Source: Cruorifilaria tuberocauda (Eukaryota; Nematoda; Chromadorea; Rhabditida; Onchocercidae). Taken from it: a DNA stretch of 64,000 nt. Position numbers and translations under genes: made by a program. The notes beneath the pieces were generated by a model. That model ran no database searches. It saw only the letters and a list, made by a program, of their open reading frames with translations, and was not told where the DNA came from. Below, one piece after another: positions 25,185 through 38,600 of the stretch. The stretch spans positions 1-64,000 of the forward strand of contig JABVXU010000211.1 in the NCBI GenBank assembly GCA_013365365.1, in the 5' to 3' direction. How positions within the stretch are numbered: position 1 is the first letter of the stretch; the number at the start of each line of letters is the position of its first letter.

Positions 25185-27490
25185 ATGGGAAATTATTAAA
25201 ATTTTAAATGGTTATTATTATCAGTTATTTTACGTTAATTGGTTTCATATGATTATTCACGATTAAGCGAGATATTTCCCTATCAGCAATTATTTTGTTC
25301 TCTTTTTTTTTATCAATTTAACTTGTCAAATTAGTAGAAAGTATTTTATTGCTAGAAATTATGCGAGATATTTTTTCGTTCTGAGTTGAATTGATTAGCT
25401 TGAAGTATATTAGATAATTAAGGTCATATCGATATTTCCAAAATAACTTATTTGATAAATGCATTATTAACAGATTAATCGATGTATTCACTGTGGGAAA
25501 AAATTAAAAGAATGATAAAATGAAATTATCATAGCTAGCATTTCATGACCCTTAAAACGGACATTTTTTTTGACCGATCTGAGTTCTGCGATACCTTTTG
25601 CATAACTTCTTGAACTTTTCTATTTTCTCAAATAGTCTATTGACCGATATTCTAGAAAATGATGAAATACTACAATGAACAATTTTCAAATTACTCATTG
25701 TTTTAATTTTGAAATTGCTGGCAAAATTTATATTCAAAAATTTAATCTTTCAAAATTTCAGGATATTTATGATTGGAAAAAACAATCATACACTGATGTT
25801 AACTTCATTTGACCAATTTTTTTAATTCAGAAATATGTGAAAATTCAAATAAAGGAATTGATTATTCAAAAAAACTGAAAAGAAAAATCATCAATATTAA
25901 ATAAATTTTGATATCATTTCTTAATTTGCTATTGCTTATCGTTATCCTATTCTAATCTCTATCACATTTACTTTTCTACTCTTGTGATAATTTTATATGA
26001 AGCAGGTTTGCAAGCACTAAGAGATAGTATAGTTAAAGTACCAGTACCAATGCTAAAACTTAAAATTTTCTAATCTCACATCCAAATCATATTAATCAAT
26101 TCTTCTTGTAAAGCGAAAAAACTTAAAGTTAAGAAATAACGAAGAATAGTTTAAGATGAAGATAACAAAGGCTAAAAGCATTCCAAAAAAAGCCCAGATG
26201 GGTTAAGAAGAGAATCAAAAAAGAAAAGAAAGATCTGTTTGAATAATTTAATTATTCAAATTATTACCTTTGAACATTTATTACAGGTTTATACAATCGA
26301 ATTTAATCATCTTCAATGATAAAGAAAGCAAAGATTAAGCATTCATTCAACGAATAACAAAATACTCATGATTAAATCGATTTGCTAATGTTAAAATTTA
26401 AAAATTAAAACAAGCAATAAATTGCTGAAAATCAAAGAATGAATGTTTGAATTTAATGTAAATTTTGAATAAACAAACTTTACAGAAATAATATCTCTCT
26501 TCAATTCTTAAACAAGCCATTATGACCTGTTCCAAGCAATCGATAGATGGAGAAAGAATGATGTGCTGTTGACCTCAGGGAGGGAGGTATAGTTAGTGGT
26601 AGTAGTAGTGGTAGTTGTTGTTGTCGTTCTGGACACAACAGATTGCTGAGGTCAGCAGTCATCTAACTGACCATCTCTCTCATTCCCCATCACTCTTTTA
26701 GGTACCTAACCTAACAGCGATCACAGCATAAATTCACCTCTCAATAATTCTATTGCGTCATTTTTTACTTTTACTTTTCTCTTGCACTTACACATAAATA
26801 GTTAGGAAGTAATGATAAGTATCTAGTGATATGATTTAAAATTTTTTTTTTATCATAGCGATATTAATCAATTTGAAAATCTGTAAAACCCTCTTTCATT
26901 TCATTCATTACTGTTTGATCAAATTTTTGGATGAGATAGTCGGAGATAGTGATCGATTTGTTCAATTTGCATTCCTTTTTTAAACATCTCAACTGATATC
27001 ACATTATCATTTATTTCGTATTGTATCGATTTGTTACTTATCCTTTAAAAATAAGTAACAAAAAAAAAAAAAGGAAGTAAAGAAATTTTGTTTCACAATA
27101 GATGACAAACTGAGAAAATCGATATTAATTCTCGAATTCTCACACCTTTCTTCGGTATACTCTCCTCTGCTATGCTGTACTAACTGTATTGTTGTAATTA
27201 TTATCAGTAATCCATCATTATGATGTTTAACAGACAATTTTTAGAAGTATAAAAGCGATCGATTAAAACCAACATTAGCTAATATTTCGCTAAAAAATTG
27301 TAAGATTCATTGTTTGCTTCATTCTTTTGCATTAACCATTTTTTTTTCGTAGCGAAGCATACCACGTTGCGATCATGAAATTTCAACAAAGTTTAAAATA
27401 TGCTTTAACAAAAAAAAAAGTATAAAATTTTTATAACAGAACAAAATCGAAGCAGTAAAAATTCAATCAGAATACGGAACGAGTTATACT
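25185..27490. promoter_or_regulatory. Divergent intergenic region between the MSP-protein gene (-) and the repeat-protein gene (+)
   Basis: About 2.3 kb of AT-rich DNA without a convincing exon. Near 26575-26630 there is a less AT-rich patch with GGGAGGGAGG and GGTAGTAGTAGTGGTAG. CTGAGGTCAGCAG at 26645-26657 is similar to GACCTCAGGG at 26571-26580 in inverted sense. These could be promoter elements; that is a guess from composition. Confidence 0.35.
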
Positions 27491-27494
27491 GGAT

Positions 27495-29060
27495 ATGGAG
27501 AAAGGAAATCATCCAAACCGTTCGGCTCATCCGATCACCAGAAGAAATCATTCAGGCCGTTCAACTTATCCGGTTGAGAGAGGAAATCATTCAAACCGTA
27601 CAAATTATCCGATAGCTAGAGAAAATCATCCAAATCGTCCAATACATTCGATCAACAGAGGAAATCACGCAAGTCGTGCCGCTCCGACCGTCAGAGGTGA
27701 TCGTTCAAATTATTCGATGTTCAGAGGAAATCATCCAAACTGTCCAGCTCATCCGATCATCAGAGGAAACCAATCAAACCGTTCAACTTTTCTTACTGGC
27801 AAAAGAAACCATCCAAACCGTCCAATTCATCTGATCATCGAAGAAAATCAACAGAATCATCCAATTTCTCCCATTGACACAGAAAGTCAACCGAGGCTTT
27901 CAATTTTTCCGATTGACAGAGAAAATGATCCAAACTTTTCAGCTCAACCGATCGTCAGGGAAATTCCGACAAACCGTTTAACTCTTCCAATTGACAAAGA
28001 AAATGACCCAGACTTTTTAGCCCAATCGCTCGTCAGGGAAATCCCACCAAATCGTCTAATTTTTCCGATGGATAGAGAAGATGAACCAAACTCGTCAGTT
28101 CAACCGGTCGTCATAGAAGTTTCACCAAACCGTCCAGCTTTTCCGACTGACAGAAAAAATGACCCAAACTTTTCAGCTCAACCGATCGTCAGAGAAGCTC
28201 TATCGAATGTTCCAACATTTTCGACTATGAGAGAAAATGATTTAAAATTGTCAACTCAAGCGATCGTCAGGGAAATCCCATCAAACCGTCCAACCTTTCC
28301 GATTGACAAAGAAAATGATCCGAACTTTTCAGCTCAACCGATCGTCAGAGAAGCTTTATCAAACGTTCCAATATTTCCGACTGTCAGAGAAAATGACCCA
28401 AACTTTTCAGTCCAACCAGTCGTCATGGAAGTTCCACCAAACCGTCCAGCTTTTCCGATTGACAGAGATGTCCCAAAGTTTTCAGCTCAACCGGTTGTCA
28501 GAGAAATCCCACTAAACCGTTCAACCTTTCCGATTGACAGAGAAAATGACCCAGGCTTTACAACTCAACCGATCATCAGAGAAATTCCATCAAATGACCC
28601 AACATTTCCGACCATTAGAGAAAATGATCCAAATTTTACAACTCAAACGGTCGTCATAGAAGCTCCACCAAACGTTCCAAATTTTCCGGTTAGCAGAAAA
28701 AATGATCCAAACTTTTCAACTCAACCAGTTGTCAGAGAAGTCTCACCAAACCTTTTAGTTTCTCCAATTGATAAGGAAAATCATCCAAACCTTTCAACTT
28801 CTCCGATCGACAGAGAAAATCATCCAAACCCTTCAACTTCTCCGATCGACAGAGAAAATCATCCAAACCCTTCAACTCCTCCGATCGACGGAGAAAATCA
28901 TCCAAATCGTCCAACTCATCCGATCGGCAGAGAAAATCATCGAAATCGTCCAACTCATCCGATTAACAGAGAAAATCATCCAAACATTCCAGTTCATCTG
29001 ATCAACAGAAAAATTCAAGGAGATCATCCGAGTTTCAGGATGATTCGTCGGCATATGTAA
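27495..29060 (+). CDS. 13-residue tandem-repeat protein, about 521 residues, unknown function
   Basis: One uninterrupted frame of 522 codons, by far the longest in the window. Almost the whole protein is a tandem array of a 13-residue (39-nt) unit, roughly 40 copies. Three zones differ. The N-terminal third is GNHPNRSAHPITR-like, the middle alternates ENDPNFSAQPIVR with EIPSNRPTFPIDR (a 26-residue dimer), and the end has near-identical ENHPNPSTSPIDR units. It is rich in N, P, R, E and S, very hydrophilic and presumably disordered; there is no signal peptide and no membrane segment. An in-frame stop lies about 30 bases upstream of the ATG. The stop codon lies inside a perfect donor, CAT-AT-GTAAGT, so the true transcript may splice on from about 29055. 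Other frames are open only because the repeat period is a multiple of three. I do not recognise the protein. Confidence 0.65.
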   Translation: MEKGNHPNRSAHPITRRNHSGRSTYPVERGNHSNRTNYPIARENHPNRPIHSINRGNHASRAAPTVRGDRSNYSMFRGNHPNCPAHPIIRGNQSNRSTFLTGKRNHPNRPIHLIIEENQQNHPISPIDTESQPRLSIFPIDRENDPNFSAQPIVREIPTNRLTLPIDKENDPDFLAQSLVREIPPNRLIFPMDREDEPNSSVQPVVIEVSPNRPAFPTDRKNDPNFSAQPIVREALSNVPTFSTMRENDLKLSTQAIVREIPSNRPTFPIDKENDPNFSAQPIVREALSNVPIFPTVRENDPNFSVQPVVMEVPPNRPAFPIDRDVPKFSAQPVVREIPLNRSTFPIDRENDPGFTTQPIIREIPSNDPTFPTIRENDPNFTTQTVVIEAPPNVPNFPVSRKNDPNFSTQPVVREVSPNLLVSPIDKENHPNLSTSPIDRENHPNPSTSPIDRENHPNPSTPPIDGENHPNRPTHPIGRENHRNRPTHPINRENHPNIPVHLINRKIQGDHPSFRMIRRHM

Positions 29061-29069
29061 GTTAACTTT

Positions 29070-32000
29070 TCTTTTCATTTAACAATTCTCTTCCGTTACT
29101 TATTTTATATGAAATAATTTGTCTTTTGAAAAAGTTGAAAAAAAGTAATATGAAATTCGAAGGAAACAAAAAAGGAAGTGGAAAAAAATCATTGTCCTAC
29201 TTCAATTTTCTATACTATAAATAATAAACAATGAATCATTTGACTTTCTTGCTTATCAACTCTCCTTCCTAACAATTATCAATACTTATCAAAAATCTTT
29301 TCCCCCTGTTATTTTAACAATAAACGATCATATGATAACACCAATACGACATAACAATCACTGACCATATCACTTTCTTTTTCTTATCATCCTATCTCTC
29401 CTCCTCTTCTCAAATGAGAAAAAATAATTGAAAATTGTAGTAATAGAAGTTTCAGTAATGCGCAAGAGGAATGTCCTGTTGCAAGAATTGAATTCATCAG
29501 TTATTTATCATTTAATTATCTCTTTTCCTATCTTTCATCCAAACTAAATTGCTGGATCTCAGATTGTTAGATCTTCAATTAATATAGCAAAAAAGTAATG
29601 AAATAAACAAAACTTATGCCAAAAAAAAAAAAAAAACAGAAGAAACAAATGAAAAAAAAGTGCAAATTCCCTTCTTATATTTCATCCGGAAATTATTCAA
29701 ATTTTCTGATAATATTCAAAAATTTTTTGAGTAATATATAGCTTTCCTAATTGTTCAAATCATTTTTCTGAAACTCGAAATTACTGATCGGTATCTAAAA
29801 GTTGGACGGTTTATCTTTGGAAGAAGAAAAGACAAATACCTTTTTTACTCACAAATTAATAAGTATACGTGATCGAACGTGTACGTGTACGTGATCGATT
29901 GATATTCCAGCTAAGTGCAAACTTCAACTTCTCAAAGGTTTTTTTTCCTCTCTTTTCTCTTCATTTTCAGGTTTGTCAGTATATGAAGCACAAAAAAGAT
30001 TCCTCTTAATTTTTTTTTCTGCCATATAAGAAAAAAAAATATACAAAAATGGCAAAATTAACAAGGATAGAATAATTGAGTTTTTAATTAATTTTTTTTA
30101 AAATTTGTTTATATGAAAAAAAAAAATAAGAGTTAAATAGTTACTTGAAAATTGATACTATTTTAGCTCAGATTACATACTCAAATTCTGTTATCAAAAA
30201 ACCTTTTGTTTAATGTTTATAATAACCTAAAATAAGTTGAATTAGTCTGAAATTTCGATAATTCCTTTCATTTTTCTAGATGAGAATAGCTGAAATTATC
30301 ATTAATTGCAAATATACCTAACGTTATGAAGATATTTGGTTTGATTTAAAAAATTGTGATATAATCAAAATATTTTTTCTTTGATAAAAATTCGATCACT
30401 CGAAATTTTCTAACTTTTATACATATGCTAAATTAGCATGATCTGACAGAATTCTTCCAGAATAGTGTAAACTATTGGTGTAATAGTATTGGTTTATTGG
30501 CGTTAAGAGTATAAGCATGGTGGTATTGATCGGTAGGTAGATGAAATTGTGAAAAGAGTACATCCCTCATTACACAATCTCTGTCAACCTTTCAGCTCAT
30601 TCTTTGCATTTTTAGAATTTACGTTATTACTACACGGAAGTAACGTGAAAGAATTGAAATATTTCAATAGAAGTAATAGTAGAATTTATTATCATTATTA
30701 ATTGTTTGTGAAATTTTGATTAATGTATAAGGAAGAGTAAGTTAATCTCTTTTTAAGAAATAAAACAAGTTTAAAGTTTTGCAAATTGAATGCTATATCA
30801 TTTATACTAATCTAATGTTAACTATGCAATATTTCACATTATGTTCTATAAGCGAAATAAATCCTACAGATATTTCATGAAGAGCTTGTTTACTTACCTG
30901 TTCTATTTGTAATCTCTTTTTTCTCATTTCATTTCTTCCAACATGCATTACTTCTCAATTCTCTTCATTCATTTCAAATTTAACTATGCATCATCCACAG
31001 AACATTTATATTCAGGTACTATTTGAATTTCGATTAACTCTTTACCTATGCTCAATTCAGGAGGACAATCTATATATTTTTAGTAATTTACATTCCGGAC
31101 AATTTCTTTCTCCAAAAAATGCATCAAACGAGCAGATGATAAGTAATCATTCACCTTTTCTCTCTCTCTCTCTCTTTCTCTTTCTCTGTCTCTCTCTTTC
31201 CCTTTCCCTTTCACTCTTCTCGATGATTCATAATTTCTTCCCATTTCTTATCTTCGTTTATTTTCCATAAAACAAAAATGGAATGCACACAATTCACAAT
31301 AACAAGTCATACTACATTTATTTCTAACACTTTCCAGACATTTTTACATCCGTTGAAACGAATGATTTTCATTCCGTCATTAAATCCTTACAAGAATGCT
31401 GTGATGTTGCGTGTTGTAGCGCTCTAACCGAGGAAGAGAGAGCTTACGGTTGGTCTGTGGTATATGTGTGCGTTGGCGAGATAGATGGAAGGGCGTGGGT
31501 GTTGTTGTGTGGGGGTAAAGTACCGAGAGTTCTGTGCTGGAATCTATATGAACAGGCTTAGAATTAACATAAGCTCAACTAGCACTTAGAGAAAGATTTG
31601 CTTAGAAGATTGAGAAATGAAAAGCGAAAGCGATGACTCAGTGTTTATCGTTTCCGGTAAATCGGTACTGAGATCCTTAAAGAAAGATGATATGGACAAG
31701 TTTTTGCGTAGAGTTATTGCAAGATAGATACAAAATGAGCGTAATTTTCATATCCTGTAATTAGAGGCCAAATTTAGTTTTTATTTCATAAAATCTGGGA
31801 TAGGTTTGTTCTGTGAAAGTTGATTTCACTGAAATATTGCTGAAGAGAGGTTTTATTTCGTTTTCGCCATTAAAAATATCTCTGAAATAACTGTTTAATC
31901 AATCAGTTTGATTATTATTTAGAAACAGAATTTTCTATAAGATTAGTGATTCTGTTTCAGAACCGAAAATGATGGATACGTTTGCACTTTTTGGAATATA

Positions 32001-32640
32001 AATAGACATTCGGGATGAAGTGCCTTTTTATGGATTTTTACTATTGTAAATGGAATTTTGGAATGTTACACAAATACATATGAATATATTTTGTAAAATA
32101 GATAACCCTTTTTTGTCGGGAAAAAATGTTTTTTTCAAGTCAACTTAAAAAAAGCAAGGGACATAGTGTTGACAGATCAGTTAGGTATGAAACTAGATGA
32201 ACAACCCTAAACGTGCTTTATGTTCCAGTAAAAGGATGGGAAAATTATATTATGTAAAAACAAGAATGCTGATCATCGGGTCAAACCCGTGGATCTATCC
32301 AGATTAACATACTTTTCATTAGGTTAGCAGTCTGCTTTGTCGATAACGCAAATTAGCAGTTGTTTTGTTTGTCTTAATAAAGTCTCACTTATTTAGACTA
32401 ACTTATTTGTCATTGCGGTAATCGTTTATTCTCAATGATGGTGCCAATCAATCATTGTTGTATCTGTCTGTAATTAAAAAAGTATTTTTTTTAGATCAAC
32501 TTCTTACTAGCTTAATCAACCATTCACCGATATTACCAATTAGTTGTCATTGTATTTAGGGTTAAAAATATCATTAGGTTAATGTGTGATAATGTTCTAA
32601 TCGATACAACGATATCATACTAAATTAAAAGAATGTCTCG
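29070..32640. promoter_or_regulatory. Intergenic region upstream of eIF4G
   Basis: About 3.5 kb between the repeat-protein gene and eIF4G. It is AT-rich with homopolymer runs, a CT-rich tract at 31157-31212, and a G/T-rich, less AT-rich patch around 31420-31520 that could belong to the eIF4G promoter. If the repeat-protein gene splices onward, its next exon would be here; I could not find a convincing one. Confidence 0.4.
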
Positions 32641-32664
32641 ACTTTCAGGAATTTCAAACATAAT

Positions 32665-35600
32665 ATGTCCAGTGGTAACCCGCGAGGGAAACCAAGAAGA
32701 AATGGATCAATTCCAGGTAATTTCGGTTGGTGCCTCTCTTTCCTACAAAAATACTAAAGAACGACAAATGACTGCTAAATAGAAGTTTAAATTTGTTATT
32801 AACTGTTTACTTCTTGTTGATAGGTATTCTAAACAGAAAACATGAAAAATCAAAGAATATAGGAGAGAAAGAAAAGAATAAAAAATTCTGCGGGATAAAG
32901 AGACAGAAAGATGGACGATAGCAACCAAGTAGATTGATCCCCAAGCGAGAATGATGTTAGGTTGTCATTCTAATGGCTTGTGAATGTTTTCGGTAATGAC
33001 GTTGTCTGTCAAAAATACCGTATATTTCACGGAATGATCCATCCTTTTGAACAGAAAAATCTACTCTTTTTTAGTCGCATTTTTTATTCTTCATGTTATG
33101 CTGGAATAGTTCTACTTTGCCGTTTACCGTTCCCTCAGGTAAGTTTCAGAAATCTTGTTTGTAATGGTTTTTTTCGTGCGGGAAAGGGTGAAGAGTGTCG
33201 AGAAAGAATTTTAAGATTCTTTTTTTCTTTCCTGTTTTTCGTTATGTGCGCTTTTTGAAATCATTTTTTCCGAATTTGATGAAAGATTACATCTCTTTGA
33301 CATACTCATGGTATAAGTATGTTAGGAATAGGTAATGAATATTTTGCACACGGAATAATTTTTTGCCTTTCATGATTTTCAGAATCTGAAAGCATCAGTG
33401 CATTTTTTCCAATTTTTGATTAAAAAATTCACCCAAAAATTATTTACGGTCATATTTCTTTAATAAATTTAAGAATAGGATTTGCAGATTATGGTGGCCA
33501 ACACATTGTAAGTTCTCAAGTGCCCGTCGGAGTATTACCACCCGGGCAACCACCACAACCTTTGGTTAATGGGAATGCGGGGCAGCCACCCCAACAACCA
33601 ATTCCATTCGCTATACCAAGTGTGGACGGCGCACATCCACCACATGCTGCAGGCCAGTATCCCACCGTTACGCGGATACCGCCGAGGAATCTGCCGTAAG
33701 TTTAAGATTTTTAGAGAAGAGAATGGAGCTAAGGTCGGTCATTCTGTTTGATCCACCAATAGAGCTGAAGTTATATTTACAGTGTTACTTTATTCCTTTC
33801 ACTCCTTTTGCAAGTTTTCTGATTTTTCGATCACTTTAAAATTTGGATTTACTTAGATGGTATTCTCAAAGCAAATCACCCACTTAGAACGCAAGAATGA
33901 TTCCCTTTGATTTGTATTTGCGACATAATCAATAGTATCTAATAAATTAGTGATTTGTTGTTTTATAGGAATCCAAGTATGCAATTTGCAGCGGGCGAAG
34001 CGCTCGTAGAAGGTGCACGTCCGCAGCAAGGCAATCATCAAATAACAATACATACTGCCAGATATCAAACACAGCCAGTTCAGACGCAACAGAATTACCC
34101 AACTTCACAGGTCCGTTTGTTTTTGCTACAGTTACTTTGTTTGAAATTGCACAGTATTAGTGCTTTTGAACGGACACTTTCAATTTTACAGAAGATCGGA
34201 AATTGTTTATCATTGTGCCAAAGCAGTTCGAAGTTCCTTAAAAAATACAAGTTGTAAAATTGAATTTATTATCAACTTTTCAGTTGGCTTATCCCACAGC
34301 GCCACCTAGTTCGATGTATAATTCTAATGCCATCTATGGTGCGCACAGTTTTTTACCAAGCAATCCGCAGTCATTTTATTACCCTCCGTTAGTTCAATAT
34401 TTGATATTATGGAACAAAATATTCAAAAATGTTTCATTCAAATTATTCATTTTAATTGTCAAAAGGTATCAAAAATATTTGAAAAAACAAAATGAAGAAA
34501 GGAAGATGAAGCTTAGAGTAATCGTGACTAATTGCAGTCATAACTATTGTATGTTATCAAAATCACAGCGATCTGAAGTTTCAGGGTTGTTGCTCCTGTT
34601 TATTCATATTACCCACCTGCACAACCACCAGATTACATCAATCCGGCGGCGGCAGCAGCACGCATGAATGTAGGTTACAATCAAAATCCGTTCCTAATAC
34701 AGGCTACTGCAGCTGCAACACCACCTACTGCACCACCTGCAACAACTACTACAGCTGGAATAGCAACGAGTATACCGCAACAACTACCACAGCAATTGAC
34801 AAAAACAAAAAGAATCTTGTCAATAGTTGATCCGACGACGAATGAAGTAACGAATAAGGACCATATCATTAGATCTGAAAAGGAACAGCAGCAGCAATTG
34901 ATGCAACAAAATGTGGAAAGTGGTGATACTGGCAAGTTTATCAGTTTATCATTTCATCAGTAGTTTATCCGTTACCTTATACATCAAGTAACCTACTACA
35001 CAGAAAGCTACTTTGGTCGCATTTGCTTGATAGTTCCTTTTTCATTATTTTTGATGACAGCATACAACAATTTTTTGACTTTTAAATTTATTATCTGTGG
35101 GTTGAAATCGACTGTGAGACATCTAAGAGGCGTTAACTCAGAACTTTTAATAAACCGAAAAGTCATTAGTAAATATTAGTAGTGAAAGTGAAAAACGGTT
35201 TATATTATGGGAAGTTTTCAAAGGATTTACTTACTTTACTTACTATTACCCTCATGAACGAAAGCTCATGTTTTTATATAGCACATAATTCATCTATCAA
35301 CCTAAAAGCTGCAGTTTACAGATTACGGACAATTTAGATCATCGAGTCAGTTGTTTACTTAGTGTTAACTCACAATTTTTCCGTCAATAACTCTCTACTT
35401 CTGCTAGTGTTCTGTTTTTACTCTTTTTTCTTCCTTCATCCATACAGAGAAATAGTATACGGATTTAATTGTGCAGATGAACGTGGTTACAGTTGTTTGC
35501 AAAAAATGAAGTTAATGAAAATATATGTTCTATTTTCAGCATATATGTTTTGGTCATATATTTTATGTTTTAACCTTTATTGCAAAGTTTCACCGAAATT

Positions 35601-38600
35601 CATTTTTCGTTTTTCTATGCTTTTAAAATAGTGAACACTGGTACGATATACTGAATGACATGCTGCTCTTCGGATTGCTTTTTAATAAGTAGTCACAGTT
35701 TATATTTCTGGTATTGCAGTATAGTTTTATTTCAGTAATTAAGTAGTTTTAGACATCTAGCTCAAAAAGTTATTCAAAAGTGAAGTTTATGTCTGAAATA
35801 TAGCAGCATGTACATGCATACACAAGCACGTGTAATTTTTTACATCATCACCAACTACAATGATATTGTTCTCTCTACATCGAAGAAAGAGAAGTTACAT
35901 TAATTCCATAAATTTTAAATTTAACTTTAGCGAAAATCGAAATCATCCGATTTTTTTTAAACAATTGTTGAGGAAAGAAAACAATTTCGTTTTTTTTCTG
36001 ACTAAATTTCCTTAGGATTTGTCAGTGATTGCTTGCAAACTAATTGCTATTCACGCGGTACATCGCAACGTTTATGCAACTATTTGAGTTAAAGCTTATA
36101 GCATTTAAAGGTATTGGTAAAATTTAAAAGGGAAAATGTAACAAAATTAAAACCTTGTGAAAATTAAAAGAGTGAAAAGTATGACTTAACTGATTAATTT
36201 TAATAATTCACGAGCTCACTATCTGTAATCATAAGGAACGACAACCATGGAATAGACAGAACAGACGGTATAAATATAATTCGAAAGATTGTAAGCGTAG
36301 ATGGTAATTAGCCTGAAATGCTAGCGGTTTTTAATATTTTACATATAAAATTAAATCTCTCCGAGAAACGGCTTTTTATTTAAATATAATTTTTTCAATT
36401 TTCTTGATATTGATATAGGCATAACAAATACAGATTCAAATGGTTGTTTGATCGGTACTGTGATTTTCTTTCGAAGCCTATATGATCATTGTTATGTAGC
36501 ACGCTATACTCTACACTATCAATAAATACACTTAGCTCGTATACTTTAATATCTGAAAGTATGGGTTCTTAGTTTTTGTGAAGTTATGTGTGTAACTTAC
36601 CATTAAAAGTATTGGCGAGTCACGTTAAAAATAAGCAAAAAGTTAGAAAAAACTTCTACAGCAATTTCTAACTGTATAATACATAAGAGATATACAAGAA
36701 AGGAAAAATATAATTAACAATCGGACAGAAAATTATATAAATAAGCAAACAGTTATCATATAAGTATGTATTAAGTAAGCAATTTATATAAAAATACGGA
36801 GAATATTGAAAATAGTTAAATGCAGCAAAACTGATAGCATTACAAAGGTTGGGAGGAAGTGTTATGTAATGTATAGTTTTAAATTGAACTACTTTATTTA
36901 TCCTTTTCCACCTTTAAAAAGGGGATGACGTATGTAGAATCCCGAATGCATAGTATGTTTTTAGATTGTAAAGTAGTTCTGATAACAGGGAAAGTATGTA
37001 CAATAATGTCGGTACAGGAATTGCATAGTGAAAAAAAAGGGGCTGCAATAGTGTGTAGCATATTCTTTATAAATGGATAAACTTGAGAAAAGTGACAGTG
37101 AACAGAGTTAAATTGAATTAGAGAAAAGAGTGACGATAAACGTTTAACAGGAATGAAATCATTTAGACTGTCATTGATTCGGGAGATAATCAGTCGCTGT
37201 CGCGCTGATGTAATTCACATCCCTTACGGCTTTGGGCGTACATTTTTTTGATGCAATTTTCGATGTGACATTTTCGCTTCAACGAAGAAAGATGGAGGAA
37301 TAATATTTGCTAATAGATTGACTAAAGAAAATAAATGATGTTTCGTGGTAATGGTGTAGGCAAAATTGAGGATTGAAAATTTTTCTAGTTTTTCAGCATA
37401 GATAAAACTGCAGTCAAAGTGCAAAAAGTAGTGACTGCGGAAGCGATAACAAAAGCAGATGAAATGAGAGCAATAGCAAACTGTTCACCATTCTCATCGA
37501 ATGTATCGCTGTTTGTCAACTCTTAAATGTATTTGGAAGAAGTTAGATGAAAGGTTTGAAAGATAAACCAAGAGAAACTTATTGACGATGTTAATATTTA
37601 GAGGTAGCATAAGATAGATGAATGAGAAAATCTCAGTAAACCGACCTAATGGGTATAGGAGGTTTTTCATTTTTGTATCATTATTCTTTGTGTACATGTT
37701 GTTTCATTTGTTGATATACAAATATGATAATTCAGAAGGCTGATATAGAGATGGTTTAATAATAATAGCAATAATCAGTAGATTTCGGGTAATTTATTGT
37801 TGCTTATTACCCAAAATATTTGAAAATGTATGGAGTTATCTTCCACTGAAGTATTTTTTGAGTCGTCTTTGAGAATAGAAAAAGTTGGACCGTTACTGTG
37901 ACAGCTGTCTTAATTATTTTGTGGCAAATTTTTTTGCAAAAGTTTAATTAATGGTTTTTCGTGTGAACGTTATAAAACTATTTCTGGTTAATATCCTAAT
38001 AATGCAACAATAATGACCGCTCCTGGTGTGAATTTATGCTTGTTTTGTGTGTTTTTAATAAGAAAGATGGATGCTTCTTGGATTATAAAATTTACAATGT
38101 CCGTTTAATGATTTTTTTATCGTTGTTTAGCCACATTTCTTCATTGACAAGTTTTTTTTGGCAAATATTAGTATGTCTAAAATATAAGCGTTAAAATGGA
38201 GTTTTATATTTTTTTCGAAAGTGATTATTTTACATTACACTTTTCTTTAATTTCCATTTATCATCTCATTATTATTCCGTAAGAAAGAGAATTTTTTTTT
38301 GAACAGAATTAGGTCACTGATGTCTTTCTTTAGATGAGAAGAAAGGGGAAAAGAAGAATAGAAGTGCTTTAAAGCATTTAATGTTTCTTAACATTCATTG
38401 GTAATTATTCTATGTTAATAGTATGCGAAATTTTTTGCTTTCATCTTTTCTCAATATTTATATGGATTTACAGGTGGAAAAAAAGGTTCATCGTCAGGAC
38501 AGGACGTGAAACGTGAGCAGCCGTCGTCATTTCCTTCCAATGCGTCTCAAAAATTCACAATGCAAGTTGCGCAATCAGTATTAGGTGGTTCTAATGCGGT

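Noticed and set aside
28303..29078. Several other-frame and antisense ORFs within the 13-residue repeat gene.
   Set aside because: The 39-nt period keeps all frames open in the most regular part; these are shadows of the long plus-strand frame.
32268..32310. GGGTCAAACCC hairpin-like stretch as a possible structured RNA.
   Set aside because: Short imperfect palindrome without tRNA boxes or other conserved elements.
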